A stretch of DNA of 64,000 nt from Streptomyces aurantiogriseus (GTDB lineage Bacteria > Actinomycetota > Actinomycetes > Streptomycetales > Streptomycetaceae), in contig NZ_BMSX01000004.1 of NCBI RefSeq assembly GCF_014649375.1, positions 62,001 to 126,000 of the forward strand, written 5' to 3'. The notes beneath the pieces were generated by a model. The model was not told the DNA's origin, made no database searches, and saw only the letters and a list, made by a program, of their open reading frames with translations. This document shows positions 37,506 to 46,600 of the stretch, one piece after another; position 1 is the first letter of the stretch, and every line of letters starts with the position of its first letter. Both the position numbers and the translations under genes were made by a program.

Positions 37506-37697
37506 GGAAGCCTCCCGAGGAGATTGTGCGACGGTGCACAAAGTCTTGCGGTGATCGATGGTAGGCAGTGGTGCGGCTGTGGCCAACCCATTCGACCAAC
37601 GATTCACCGGGACTTGCGGCACCGCCGCGCCCGCCCGCCGGCCGCCGGCCGCCCGCCGTCCACCGACCGTCCCCGGCTCGTCCACGCGCGCGTGGCG

Positions 37698-38324
37698 TCA
37701 GTGGCTCGCGTCCGTCGTGCGCTCGACCGCCTCGGCCACCTCCGCGCGCAGGCCCTCGCCCGCGCCGACGGTGGTCACGTTCGCGCCCGCGTGCGCACCG
37801 CCCACGAGGACGAAGGCGACCTTCTTGTACCGCGGTGCCGTCTGCTCCGCCGCCGTGACCTCGGGCGTGCCCACCGCCAGGACGACGTCGCAGGAGCGCT
37901 GGAGGAGGCCGTTGAGGAAGGGGCGCGCGTTGCCGACGCTCTGCTCGCCGGTGACCTGCGCGTAGCTCACGCGCGCGTGCGTCTTCAGGGACGCGTCCTG
38001 CATGCCCTGCCAGACGGTCGCCGCGGGGGTGCCGGCCGTGATGCCCCGCTCGCCGGTGAGCAGGCACGTGTCGACGTCCGTGTAGGCGCGGGCGCGGGTG
38101 GCGGGGACGGGCGGGCGGTCGTCGTGCGCGAAGAGGAGGACGGCGGTCACGGCCAGGGCGGCCGCGACGGCGAACGCGCCGGCGGTGAGGGCGATCGTGC
38201 GCCCGCGCAGGGTGCGCAACCACGCGAGGAGGGCGCGCCCGGCGGCGGATGCACGCCCTGCGCGCGCCGTGCGCGCCGTCTGCGCCGAGCGCGCCTGGGA
38301 CACCTGTCTGACCTGCTTGCTCAC
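37698..38324 (-). CDS. Membrane-anchored protein resembling the N lobe of a BMP-type binding protein
   Basis: About 208 residues from GTG 38324; GTG 38405 would add 27 repeat-encoded residues (SGEERGGSGEEGG). A transmembrane anchor lies near residues 45-66 (IALTAGAFAVAAALAVTAVL). Outside it, LLTGERGITAGTPAATVWQG, VSYAQVTGEQSVGNARPFLN, and CDVVLAVGTPEVTAAEQTA, then YKKVAFVLVGG, resemble the first lobe of BMP/Med solute-binding proteins. The second lobe is missing, so it is either truncated or a distinct single-lobe family. Confidence 0.6.
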   Translation of the reverse strand: MSKQVRQVSQARSAQTARTARAGRASAAGRALLAWLRTLRGRTIALTAGAFAVAAALAVTAVLLFAHDDRPPVPATRARAYTDVDTCLLTGERGITAGTPAATVWQGMQDASLKTHARVSYAQVTGEQSVGNARPFLNGLLQRSCDVVLAVGTPEVTAAEQTAPRYKKVAFVLVGGAHAGANVTTVGAGEGLRAEVAEAVERTTDASH

Positions 38325-38450
38325 CGCACCCGCCCTCTCCTCACCGCGCCCGCCCTCTTCACCGCTTCCGCCCCGCTCCTCACCGCTCCCGCCCCCGCTC
38401 GTCACCGCTCCCGCGCCCCCCGCTCGTCACCGCTCCCGCCCCTGCTCGTC
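38321..38450. repeat. TCACCGCTCCCGCCC tandem array between two genes
   Basis: Six imperfect copies of TCACCGC(T/G/A)CCCGCCC with CGCTCG-type spacers (18-25 bp units). The array holds the stop codon of the 38427 gene and all candidate starts of the next gene. Each copy brings GTG preceded by a purine-rich run on the minus strand. Confidence 0.85.
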
Positions 38451-38762
38451 GGCCGGCCTGCGCGGCCAGGACGTCCACGCGTGCGTGGCCGCGCCCGCCG
38501 TCGACAGCAGGATCAGCAGCAGGTCGAGGGCGAACAGCGGCCCGTGTGTGTCGACCGGGGTGAGCGAGAGCTCGGTGAGCCAGGCCGCCAGCACGGTCGT
38601 GAACCCGGCGAACGCCCACCAGTCGGCGCGGGAGCGCCGGCGCAGGGCCAGGACGAGGGCCGGGACGGGGCACAGCAGTCCCAGGCTCACCACGGGCAGC
38701 AGCGCGAACCCGAGCCGGGCCACGGGCGTGCGCAGCACGGCCCCGGCGACGACGACCTTCAT
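38427..38762 (-). CDS. Small four-helix-type membrane protein
   Basis: A 111-residue hydrophobic protein, VVVAGAVLRTPVARLGFALL, VSLGLLCPVPALVLALRRR, WAFAGFTTVLAAWLTELSL and PLFALDLLLILLSTAGAATH, giving three or four membrane segments. The C terminus (RRPADEQGRER) is encoded in the tandem array. No functional motif. It lies 27 bp downstream of the DUF1906 gene, so they may be cotranscribed. Confidence 0.65.
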   Translation of the reverse strand: MKVVVAGAVLRTPVARLGFALLPVVSLGLLCPVPALVLALRRRSRADWWAFAGFTTVLAAWLTELSLTPVDTHGPLFALDLLLILLSTAGAATHAWTSWPRRPADEQGRER

Positions 38763-38789
38763 CTCCCGCCCCCGCTCCCTCGGTCCCGC

Positions 38790-39620
38790 TCAGCCCACGA
38801 TCGCGACCGGCGCGTCCCACGCGTCGCGGTCCACGGTGATCGTGTAACCGCCGCGGGTCTCCTTGCTGTTGACCATGTACTGGTGGCCGCGGCTGTGGTT
38901 CGTGTACTGCGTGGCACCCCACGGCCAGTCCGCGGTGGTCGTGTTCTGCTTGTCCCACAGGGCGTACCAGAGGTTGCCGGGCAGGTCCGTCTTGTCGGTG
39001 GCGGTGGCGATCGCCTTGGCGCTGGAGCTGGAGAAGCCGTAGTAGCCGGCCCGGTAGACCTTGGCGCGCAGCGTCCTGGTGAAGGAGCGGACGTACGTCA
39101 GCACGGCGTCGTTGCACGCCTTGTTGGTGATGTCGTACGGCTCCATGTCGAGGTAGATCGGGCTGCCGGCCTTCATGCCGAGCGCGGAGGCCTTGGCCAC
39201 GGCGTCGGCGGCGTCGGTCGCACCGAGGGAGGCGGCCGTGGAGGCCGAGATCTTCTCGGGGCTGGAGCCGGTCTGGCAGGGCGGCTGGGCGCCGACGTAG
39301 ATCGGGATGAGCTTCCAGCCGAGGGAGTTGACCGACTTCACCCAGGACGCGGTGAGGTTGGGCTGGGCGCAGCCGCGGTTCTTGCCGCCGACGTAGACGG
39401 CGGCGGCGCCGTAGAAGCCGTCGTTCTTCCAGGCCTTCATGGCGGCCAGGGAGGGCGCGGCGCAGGTGTCGAAGGCGCGGCCGGTGTAGGTCTTCTGGGC
39501 GGGCCAGGTGGTGGCCGCCATGGAGGTCTGCGCGGCGATCCCGGCACCGGCGACGACGGCCGCGCCGGCCACGCCCCACGTGATGTATCTGCGCTTCCTG
39601 GACTGCCGGTGCTCGGCCAT
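38790..39620 (-). CDS. Secreted DUF1906 (Rv2525c-like glycoside-hydrolase-like) protein
   Basis: 276 residues from ATG 39620. The N terminus (SRKRRYITWGVAGAAVVAGA) is a signal sequence with a twin-arginine-like motif; relatives such as Rv2525c are Tat-exported. The mature part is the DUF1906 TIM-barrel: GRAFDTCAAPSLAAMKAW, GFYGAAAVYVGGKNRGCAQP, LIPIYVGAQPPCQ, GSPIYLDMEPYD, and YRAGYYGFSSS. LDMEPY holds the likely acidic active-site residues. Acts outside the cell, possibly on cell-wall glycans. Confidence 0.88.
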   Translation of the reverse strand: MAEHRQSRKRRYITWGVAGAAVVAGAGIAAQTSMAATTWPAQKTYTGRAFDTCAAPSLAAMKAWKNDGFYGAAAVYVGGKNRGCAQPNLTASWVKSVNSLGWKLIPIYVGAQPPCQTGSSPEKISASTAASLGATDAADAVAKASALGMKAGSPIYLDMEPYDITNKACNDAVLTYVRSFTRTLRAKVYRAGYYGFSSSSAKAIATATDKTDLPGNLWYALWDKQNTTTADWPWGATQYTNHSRGHQYMVNSKETRGGYTITVDRDAWDAPVAIVG

Positions 39621-39851
39621 TCCCACCCCATCGTTGTGGTGCACGCGGTTGGTCGTGCACGCTCGCTCGGTTTCGGAGCCCCCGGTTCGGATCCCCCTGA
39701 GTCGGAACGCACCGTAGCCTGCGGCGGCTCTGTGATCGGGAAACACAGGCCTCTCATAGCGACAAGATTCCCTCATGCCGCGGTAAAGAAGGGAGGTCGG
39801 CAGCGGTCCTGCCGTGCCCTACCCTTGCCCTCTGGCTACTTGGGGGGCGAG

Positions 39852-40247
39852 ATGACGACGGCGACGACGACGAGACCGGAGAAGCGGCTGGAGGGCGGCT
39901 GGTTCCAGCGACTGGCCTGGGCTGCCCTGGCGTGGTTCTCCTTCGGCCTGCTGGTGTGGGTGCCCTTCCTGTACGTGGCGATCCGGCGGGGGCGCTCCTC
40001 GGACTGGGGGGCCTTCGCCTCGTTCGCGCTGTACGAGGTCCTGACCCTGCCGTGGGCGCTGATCACGTCCGGCGGCGAGGGCGACCCGTTCCTGGGCATC
40101 ACGGTGATCGTGACCCTGCTGATGGCGACGTGGATGCTGCTGTTCGCCCTGTTCGACCGGCGGACGCCGCCGGTGCCGTACGGGATGCCTCCGGGGCCGC
40201 ACGCCCAGCCGCCGTACCAGCAGCAGGGCTACCCGTACGGGCGGTAG
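39852..40247 (+). CDS. Small membrane protein with Pro/Gln/Tyr-rich tail
   Basis: 131 residues, ATG 39852. Three hydrophobic segments lie near residues 22-44 (LAWAALAWFSFGLLVWVPFL), 55-72 and 82-100 (GITVIVTLLMATWMLLFALF). The cytoplasmic tail reads VPYGMPPGPHAQPPYQQQGY. No known family. A lone plus-strand gene between minus-strand units. Confidence 0.7.
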   Translation: MTTATTTRPEKRLEGGWFQRLAWAALAWFSFGLLVWVPFLYVAIRRGRSSDWGAFASFALYEVLTLPWALITSGGEGDPFLGITVIVTLLMATWMLLFALFDRRTPPVPYGMPPGPHAQPPYQQQGYPYGR

Positions 40248-40330
40248 GCCCGCCTCGAGCGGGGAGTCGAGGACGTCGAGCAGCGGCAGCGGGCGGAGCG
40301 GGCAGAACGCTCCGCCGGGCCGCGCTTCGG

Positions 40331-40609
40331 TCAGGACCACTCGCTGAGGCGGATCCACACGTTCTCGTCGCCCGGTCTGACCCTGGCCGAGTCACCGACA
40401 CCGAGCTCGCTGAGCACGGCGAAGATGCCGCGCAGAACGACTTCTTTGGCCACGTCCTCCTCGACTTCCACATCGAGGTTGGAACCGGACTCCCCGGTCC
40501 CCGCCCCCACGACCTCACCCATTCCCGCCAATTTCTCGTTGAGGGCGTCCTCGACGTCGTCCCGATCCACCGGAATGGGGCCGTCCAGCCAGATTTCCAC
40601 AAAGTCCAC
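40331..40609 (-). CDS. Candidate immunity protein for the RHS toxin
   Basis: A 92-residue acidic protein (VEIWLDGPIPVDRDDVEDAL, LDVEVEEDVAKEVVLRGIFA, LGVGDSARVRPGDENVWIRL). It begins 7 bp after the RHS toxin stop on the same strand, the position where polymorphic toxin systems place the cognate immunity gene. High acidity would suit binding a basic nuclease tip. I do not recognise the family; the role rests on position and size. Confidence 0.65.
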   Translation of the reverse strand: MDFVEIWLDGPIPVDRDDVEDALNEKLAGMGEVVGAGTGESGSNLDVEVEEDVAKEVVLRGIFAVLSELGVGDSARVRPGDENVWIRLSEWS

Positions 40610-40616
40610 TGCTACC

Positions 40617-43600
40617 TCACCGCGATAGGAGCTCGTCGAAGAAAGAATCCATCATCTGGACTGATTTCCGCCCGCGCGGCGTCTTGGAGAATCCCAGTGC
40701 CGGGGATTCGGGACTGTTCAGCAAGTCCGCGCCACGCTGGGCGAATCCCTGGGTGAAGAACTCCTCGGCCCCCTTGTTGGCCTCGGCACTCCCCTGGACG
40801 TCAACCACATGCGGAGTGAAGTCCGGATTCTCCTTGAAGATGTCGTGACCTCGCGATATGCGCCCCTTCATCACCTGCAGGGGATTTCCCTTCCCTTGCG
40901 CACGTCCCACGTACCGAACGTTTCCTTCAGCGTCTTTGGCCACGTAGGTGATGTAACTCCTCCCGTTGGACGCGGAGGGCTCGCTGAGGTTGAGGTTCTT
41001 GCCCGGCTCCACCCCGAACGTGTCGAAGAGGTCCGCATCCTCGTCCACATCGCAGTTGTGGACGAGGACGGGGGTGGCCCCGGCTTCCACATAGTACGTG
41101 TGGAGGTCGCCGACGGTGAGGTCGTACGTCGTGGTGTTCGCGTGGTACAGGCGGACACCGGCGACCTGCGCCGTGCCGGTCGGCGTCTGGAGGACGTCGC
41201 CGGGTCGGAGGTCCTTCGCCTCGACGAAGGCCGACTGTGTCTCGTCGTAGAAGGGGTGGTGGAAGGTCGTCTGAAGGTGGGCTTCCTGCCCGGTCGCCCC
41301 GGATGCCGTGCTGACCGCCGCCACCGGCTGCGTCGCCGGCGCGTTGCCGTCGCCGTGGCCGTGGCCGGCCGACAGCGCACCCAGCAGGGCCGCCGACGCC
41401 GCCAGACCGAACGCCGCCTTGCGAGCCGCCTTCCGGGCGAGCGACTTCACCGCGGACTTCTTCGCCCCGGCCTGCGCGGTGGACTTCTCGGCGGTCTTCC
41501 CCGCCGCTCCCTCTACCGTCACGTCCACGAAGTCGTGGTCCGTGTGCGTCACGATCACCTCGGTGACCTGGTGCGCCTGCGTGCCCGTGGCGCCCGGAAC
41601 CGAGTTGGCGATCTCGTCGCCCACCCGCACCCGGTCGATCGCCTTGGTGGTGCCGTCGGCCATCAGGACGCGGGTCGAGCCCGTGAAACTGTGCGGCATG
41701 CCGGGCCTCGTGCAACTCGGCCCCGCCTCGTCCGAATGCGACTGGGCCCGAGAGCCCGCCCCTTCCGAATCCGCCCGTGCGGCCGCCGCTTCCGTCGCGT
41801 CCGTGGCGGCCGTCTCCTCGGCCTCCGTCGCGCCCTTGCCGAAGAGACCGCCGACGACCTTCATCGCCTTCGGCGCCGCCTTGGCGAGGAGCCTGCCGCC
41901 GATCTTGCCCAGGGCGCCGCCCACCGCACCGGCCACCGCGCCTGTCACCGCGGCGCCCGCGAAGGCGCCCGCGCTGCAGTCGTCGCCGCCGTTCTCGGCG
42001 CAGGCGAAGCCCTGCTCGACCAGGGAGCCGACCGCGCCCGCGGCCGCCGCGCAGCCGATGGAGCCGACACCTGCGGTCAGGGCCTCACAGCCGGCGAAGA
42101 CCGCCGTGGAGACCACGAAGGAGGTGATCGCGGCCGCGTGGTGCTTGACGAAGGTCGCCGTGGCCTTCGCCGCCTTCACGGTGGCGTGGTAGGCCGTCCG
42201 CGCCGCGTGACCGACCGCGTGGGCCGCCTTCTTCACGGCGTGCGCGACCTTCTTCGCCGCCTTCTTGACGGTGTGCACCACTCTGTGCACCGCGTGCGAC
42301 ACCTTGTGGTACGCGGTGTGCACCGCGTGGACCACCCGGTGATACGCCCGTCGCACATGTCGTGCCGTGTAGTGGTAGACGCGGCGCACCACCCGCACGG
42401 TCGCGTGGTAGACGTCCCGCACGTGGTGCACGACCCTGTGGGCCGCGTGCTTCACCGCGTGGACGACCTTGCGGGCCGCGTGCTTGACCGCGTGGTAGAC
42501 CTTGTGCGCCGCGTGCTTCACGGCGTGGGCCACATGGTGGACGGCCTTCTTCGCCCCGCACACCACGTCGTACCAGGAGCAGTTGCCCGACTCGTCCGTG
42601 CCCGCCAGCGGGTTGTCGTCGACGTATGCGAAGGGGTTCGCGGACACCGAGTTCGGGACCGGGTTCAGCGACAGGCTGTCCTTGTTGAGGAACACGCCCG
42701 TGTCCGGGTCGTACCAGCGGGACGCCGTGCCGACGTCTCCGGTGCCGGGCTCGGTCCAGCCCGACTGGAAGCCCAGGTGGCCGACGACCGTGTTCGTCGG
42801 GGAGACCACCTTGCCGAGCGGGTCGTAGGACGCCGAGCCCGCCAGGGTCGTCGCGCCGGAGGTGAACGAGCCCACCACGTCGTTGTGCTGGTCGGTCAGG
42901 GCCAGCACCCCGGAGCCGCCCGTGTCCTTGACTGCGACCAGGCCGCCCGACGGGTCGTACGTGTACGTGTCGTCGCCGTCGGAGGCGATGGTGTTGTCGC
43001 CGCCGGAGTAGGCGAAGGTGCGCGTCGCGCCCGTCGTGGTGTCCCGGTCGGTGATGTTCCGGCCGGTCGCGTCCAGCGTGTAGGACTGCTCGCCCGCGAC
43101 GATCTGCCCGCCGAAGGCGTCCGTCCTGTACGCGACCGTGCCGCCGGCCGTCGACGACTCCTGTGTCATCGTGCCGCGCGCCGAGTAGGAGTAGGTGTGC
43201 GTGCCGTCGGACGTCAGCTCGTCGCGCGCGTCGTAGGTGTAGACGTCGGCGCCGTTGCGGATGCGGTTGCCGGAGGCGTCGTAGGCGTACGACGTCGTGG
43301 ATGTGCCGTTGTTCCAGGACGTCAGGCGGTCGGCCCAGTCGTAGGTGTACGTGTTCGCCGACGCACCCGAGACGCCCGTCGTCGTCTTCGACGTCAGGTT
43401 GCCGTTGTCGTCGTAGGCGTAGGCGAAGCTCGCCACCGTGGAGGCGCCCTGCACCAGCACGTCGTTCGTCAGCTCGTGCCGGGTGTTGTAGGTGAAGGTG
43501 CGGGTCTGGCCCGTCGAGCCGTACCTGACCGTCTTCAGGTCGTTCAACTGGTCGTAGGTGTACGTCAGTTGGGTGCCGGTCGCCGGGTCGTTCAGGGAGG

Positions 43601-46600
43601 AGAGGCGGCCGGCGGTGTCGTAGCCGTAGGCCGTCGTGCCGGCGGCGTCGGTGCGGGAGGTGACGTTGCCGTCGTCGTTGTAGGCGAAGCTCGAGGAGCC
43701 CGCCGAGCCGGACGTCGTCAGCAGGTCGTCGCGGTCGTCGTAGGTGAACGCGTCGTGGGTGGCGTCCTGGTGGTCGACGGCGCCGGAGACGCCCGCCTCG
43801 TCGGTGTCGGCGGTCAGGACGCGGCCGTCGGCGTCGTAGGTGAAGCTCCGCCTGGCGGTCGCCGCGTCGGCTCCCGCACCGGACATGGTCTTCAGCCGGC
43901 CGAGCGAGTCGTACGTCATCGCCGTCGTCGTCCCGCCGGGGAGCGTGACGTTCGTCAGCTGCCCGTCGGCGTCATAGGCGAAGGTCGTCGTCGAGTCGGC
44001 GGCCGAGGTGTACTGGGCCGTCGTCGGCTCGATGATCCTCTCCTGCTGGCCCCACGGGGTGTACGTGTAGCGCCAGGAGTTGCCGCGGCCGTCGGTGAAG
44101 CGGGTGCGGTTGCCGGCCGCGTCGTAGCCGAAGGTGGTCGTGATCGAGGTGGAGGCGTCGACCGGCTGGATCTCCTGGGTGAGGGTGCCGGCCGCGTCGT
44201 AGGTGAAGTGGCTGGTGTGGCCGCGGGCGTCGGTGGCGGCGACGAGGTTGCCCACGCCGTCGTACTGCTGGGACGTCGACCAGAGCTGGTTGTCGTTCGC
44301 GTCGTACGCGCGCGTGCTGAACGGGTCGCCGTCGGCGTCGTAGTCGGTCTCGGTCCAGGTGCCGTCGGCGAGGATCGTCTTCTGCTGGTTGCCCTGGAAG
44401 TCGTAGGTGTAGCGGGTGGTGTTGCCGGCGCCGTCGGTGACCGAGGTGAGGTCACCGGCCCTGTTGTACCCGTAGCTCGTGGTCACGCCGCCGGGGGTGG
44501 TGACGGAGGAGGCGTGCGCCCCGTAGGGGTTGCCGGTGGTGACCGCGTAGGAGGTACGGGTCGTCAGGGTCTTCGTCGACGGGTAGCGCTCCATTGTCGT
44601 CGAGGTGACCTGGCGGCCGAGGAAGTCGTACGTCGCCTGCGTCTGCGCGCCCGTGCCGTCCGTCGCGGAGAGCTGCTCGCCGTTCTTGTCGTAGAGGGCG
44701 TGCGTCTTCGTGCCGTCGGGCTCGGTGATCTGGGCGAGGTCGCCCATCTGGTCGTACAGGTAGGAGGTGGTCTTCCCGCCGGGCGTGGTGACGGAGGTCT
44801 GGTCGCCCTCGCTGTCGTACGTCCACACGGTGGTGCCCGCGTTGGGCGTGGAGGCGCCGGCCGGGGTGTACGACGGGAGGGTCTCGGAGACCTTGTCGCC
44901 CTCGGCGTCGTAGACGGTCGTCGTCACCAGGCCGCTGGGGTCCTGCTCCTCGACGGCCTCGCCGAAGGTGTTGAAGCCGCTGGTGGTGATGGGGCGGACG
45001 GTGGAGGCGGTGGTGCCGTCGGGTTCGGCCTGGACGGCGGGCGCGGTGCTGACCGCGAGGTTGCCGGCCTCGTCGTAGGCGTAGTCGGTGGTGTGCTGCT
45101 CGGCGTCCGTCATGGACGTGGTCAGGCCGCGCCGGTCGTAGGTGTACTTGGTGGTCTGCGCGTCGGAGGAGCCGACCGTGCCGCCGGTGCGGCCCTTGCC
45201 GTAGAGCGAGGTCACCTCGGACGCGGACAGCGCCCGCTGGTAGACCTGCACGTCGCCGACCTCGCCGTTGACGACGTCGGAGGTCGTGCCGCCCGCCGTC
45301 CTGGTGCCGCCGATGGTCAGCGGCCCGGTGCCGGTCCACGGTGAGGTGTTGGTGTCGGAGCCGGCCTGCGCGCCGTTGACGTACAGCTTCACCGAGCCGT
45401 TGCTCGCGTCGAACACGCCGACCAGGTGGGTCCAGGTGTTGAGCGGGGCGGCCGTGGCGGCCTGGGCGTCGGCGAAGGAGGACGGTGAGGCCACGTCGGA
45501 GTCGGGCACGTGGAAGCGGAAGGCGTTGGCGGTCTTGTTGTACTGCAGGTAGAAGGAGGCCCGGTTGGTGCCGCCCTGCGCGACGAAGGTACGGAAGGCG
45601 GAGGTGTCGGCGAGGTTCACCCACGCGGAGACCGTGTAGGAGGCGGTGGTGTCCAGGACCGGGCTGTTGGTGGCGATGACGTCACCGGTGCCGGAGGTGG
45701 TCCCCGCGAACCTGGCCGCGTCGTCCGCCCAGGTGACCCCCGGGCCGGCGGTGGCGGTGTTGCCGGTGCCGGAGGAGTCGGTGACCGAGCGGCCGGCGGT
45801 CTGGTTCAGCTTCCACCAGCCCGCCGGGTGCCCCGAGGCGTCCCCGTACAGCGTCTCGCTGAGCAGGTTGCCCATGTCGTCGTAGGTGTTGGTGGTGGTG
45901 CGGTCGTAGCCGGACGCGTCGTGGTCGTTCTCGGAGGCGACCTGGTCGTCCGGGGTGTACGACACCGTCGTCACCCGGTCCACGCCGGTCGGGTCGAGCT
46001 CCGTGGAGGTGGTCCGGGAGGCCGCGTCGACCGTGTACTCGGTGACGTTCTCGCCGTTGTCGGTGGTCGACCGGGTGAGGTTGCCGGCCGCGTCGTACAG
46101 GTCCGACTCCAGGACGTAGGTACTGGTGCCGTCGGCGCTGGTCCGCTTCACCGTCGCCGTCAGACCGTCGTCGGTGTACGTGTACGCCGTGGTGTTGCCC
46201 ATGGCGTCGGTGACGGACGCGAGCCGCCCGGCCGGGTCGTAGGCCCGGGAGGACTCGGTGAGCAGGGTCGCGGTCTGCGGGTTCACCGGGTCGCCGGTGT
46301 ACATCAGGCCCTGCGTCAGCAGGTTGCCGTTGTCGTCGTAGGTGTACCGGGTCTCGTTGCCGGCGCTCGTCACCTCCTTGGTCTTGTTGCCGGAGGTGTC
46401 GTACGTGTACGTCGTGGTGTTGCCGTTGCTCGCGCCCTCGGCCGCGTTGGCGTCGGACTCGGTCAGGACGCGGTCGTAGGCGTCGTAGGTCCAGGTCTGG
46501 GTGCGGGCGTGGTCGCCGCCGCTCGCGTCGGCCACCGTCTGGGAGGTGACGTCGCCGTCGTCGTCGTGGACGGAGGTGGTGACGGCGGCGTGGGTGGCGC

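Noticed and set aside
36801..39851. Long upstream extension of the 39852 membrane-protein frame
   Set aside because: Crosses five minus-strand genes with no start site or conserved sequence; the ATG at 39852 with a purine-rich leader explains the real gene.
42150..42560. CRISPR-like regular repeats
   Set aside because: The periodicity is 21 bp of degenerate codons within a reading frame, without unique spacers.
40809..45344. 1,511-residue plus-strand open frame opposite the RHS gene
   Set aside because: It mirrors the minus-strand RHS codons, is Val/Gly/Arg-rich with no domain pattern, and its length follows from high GC3.
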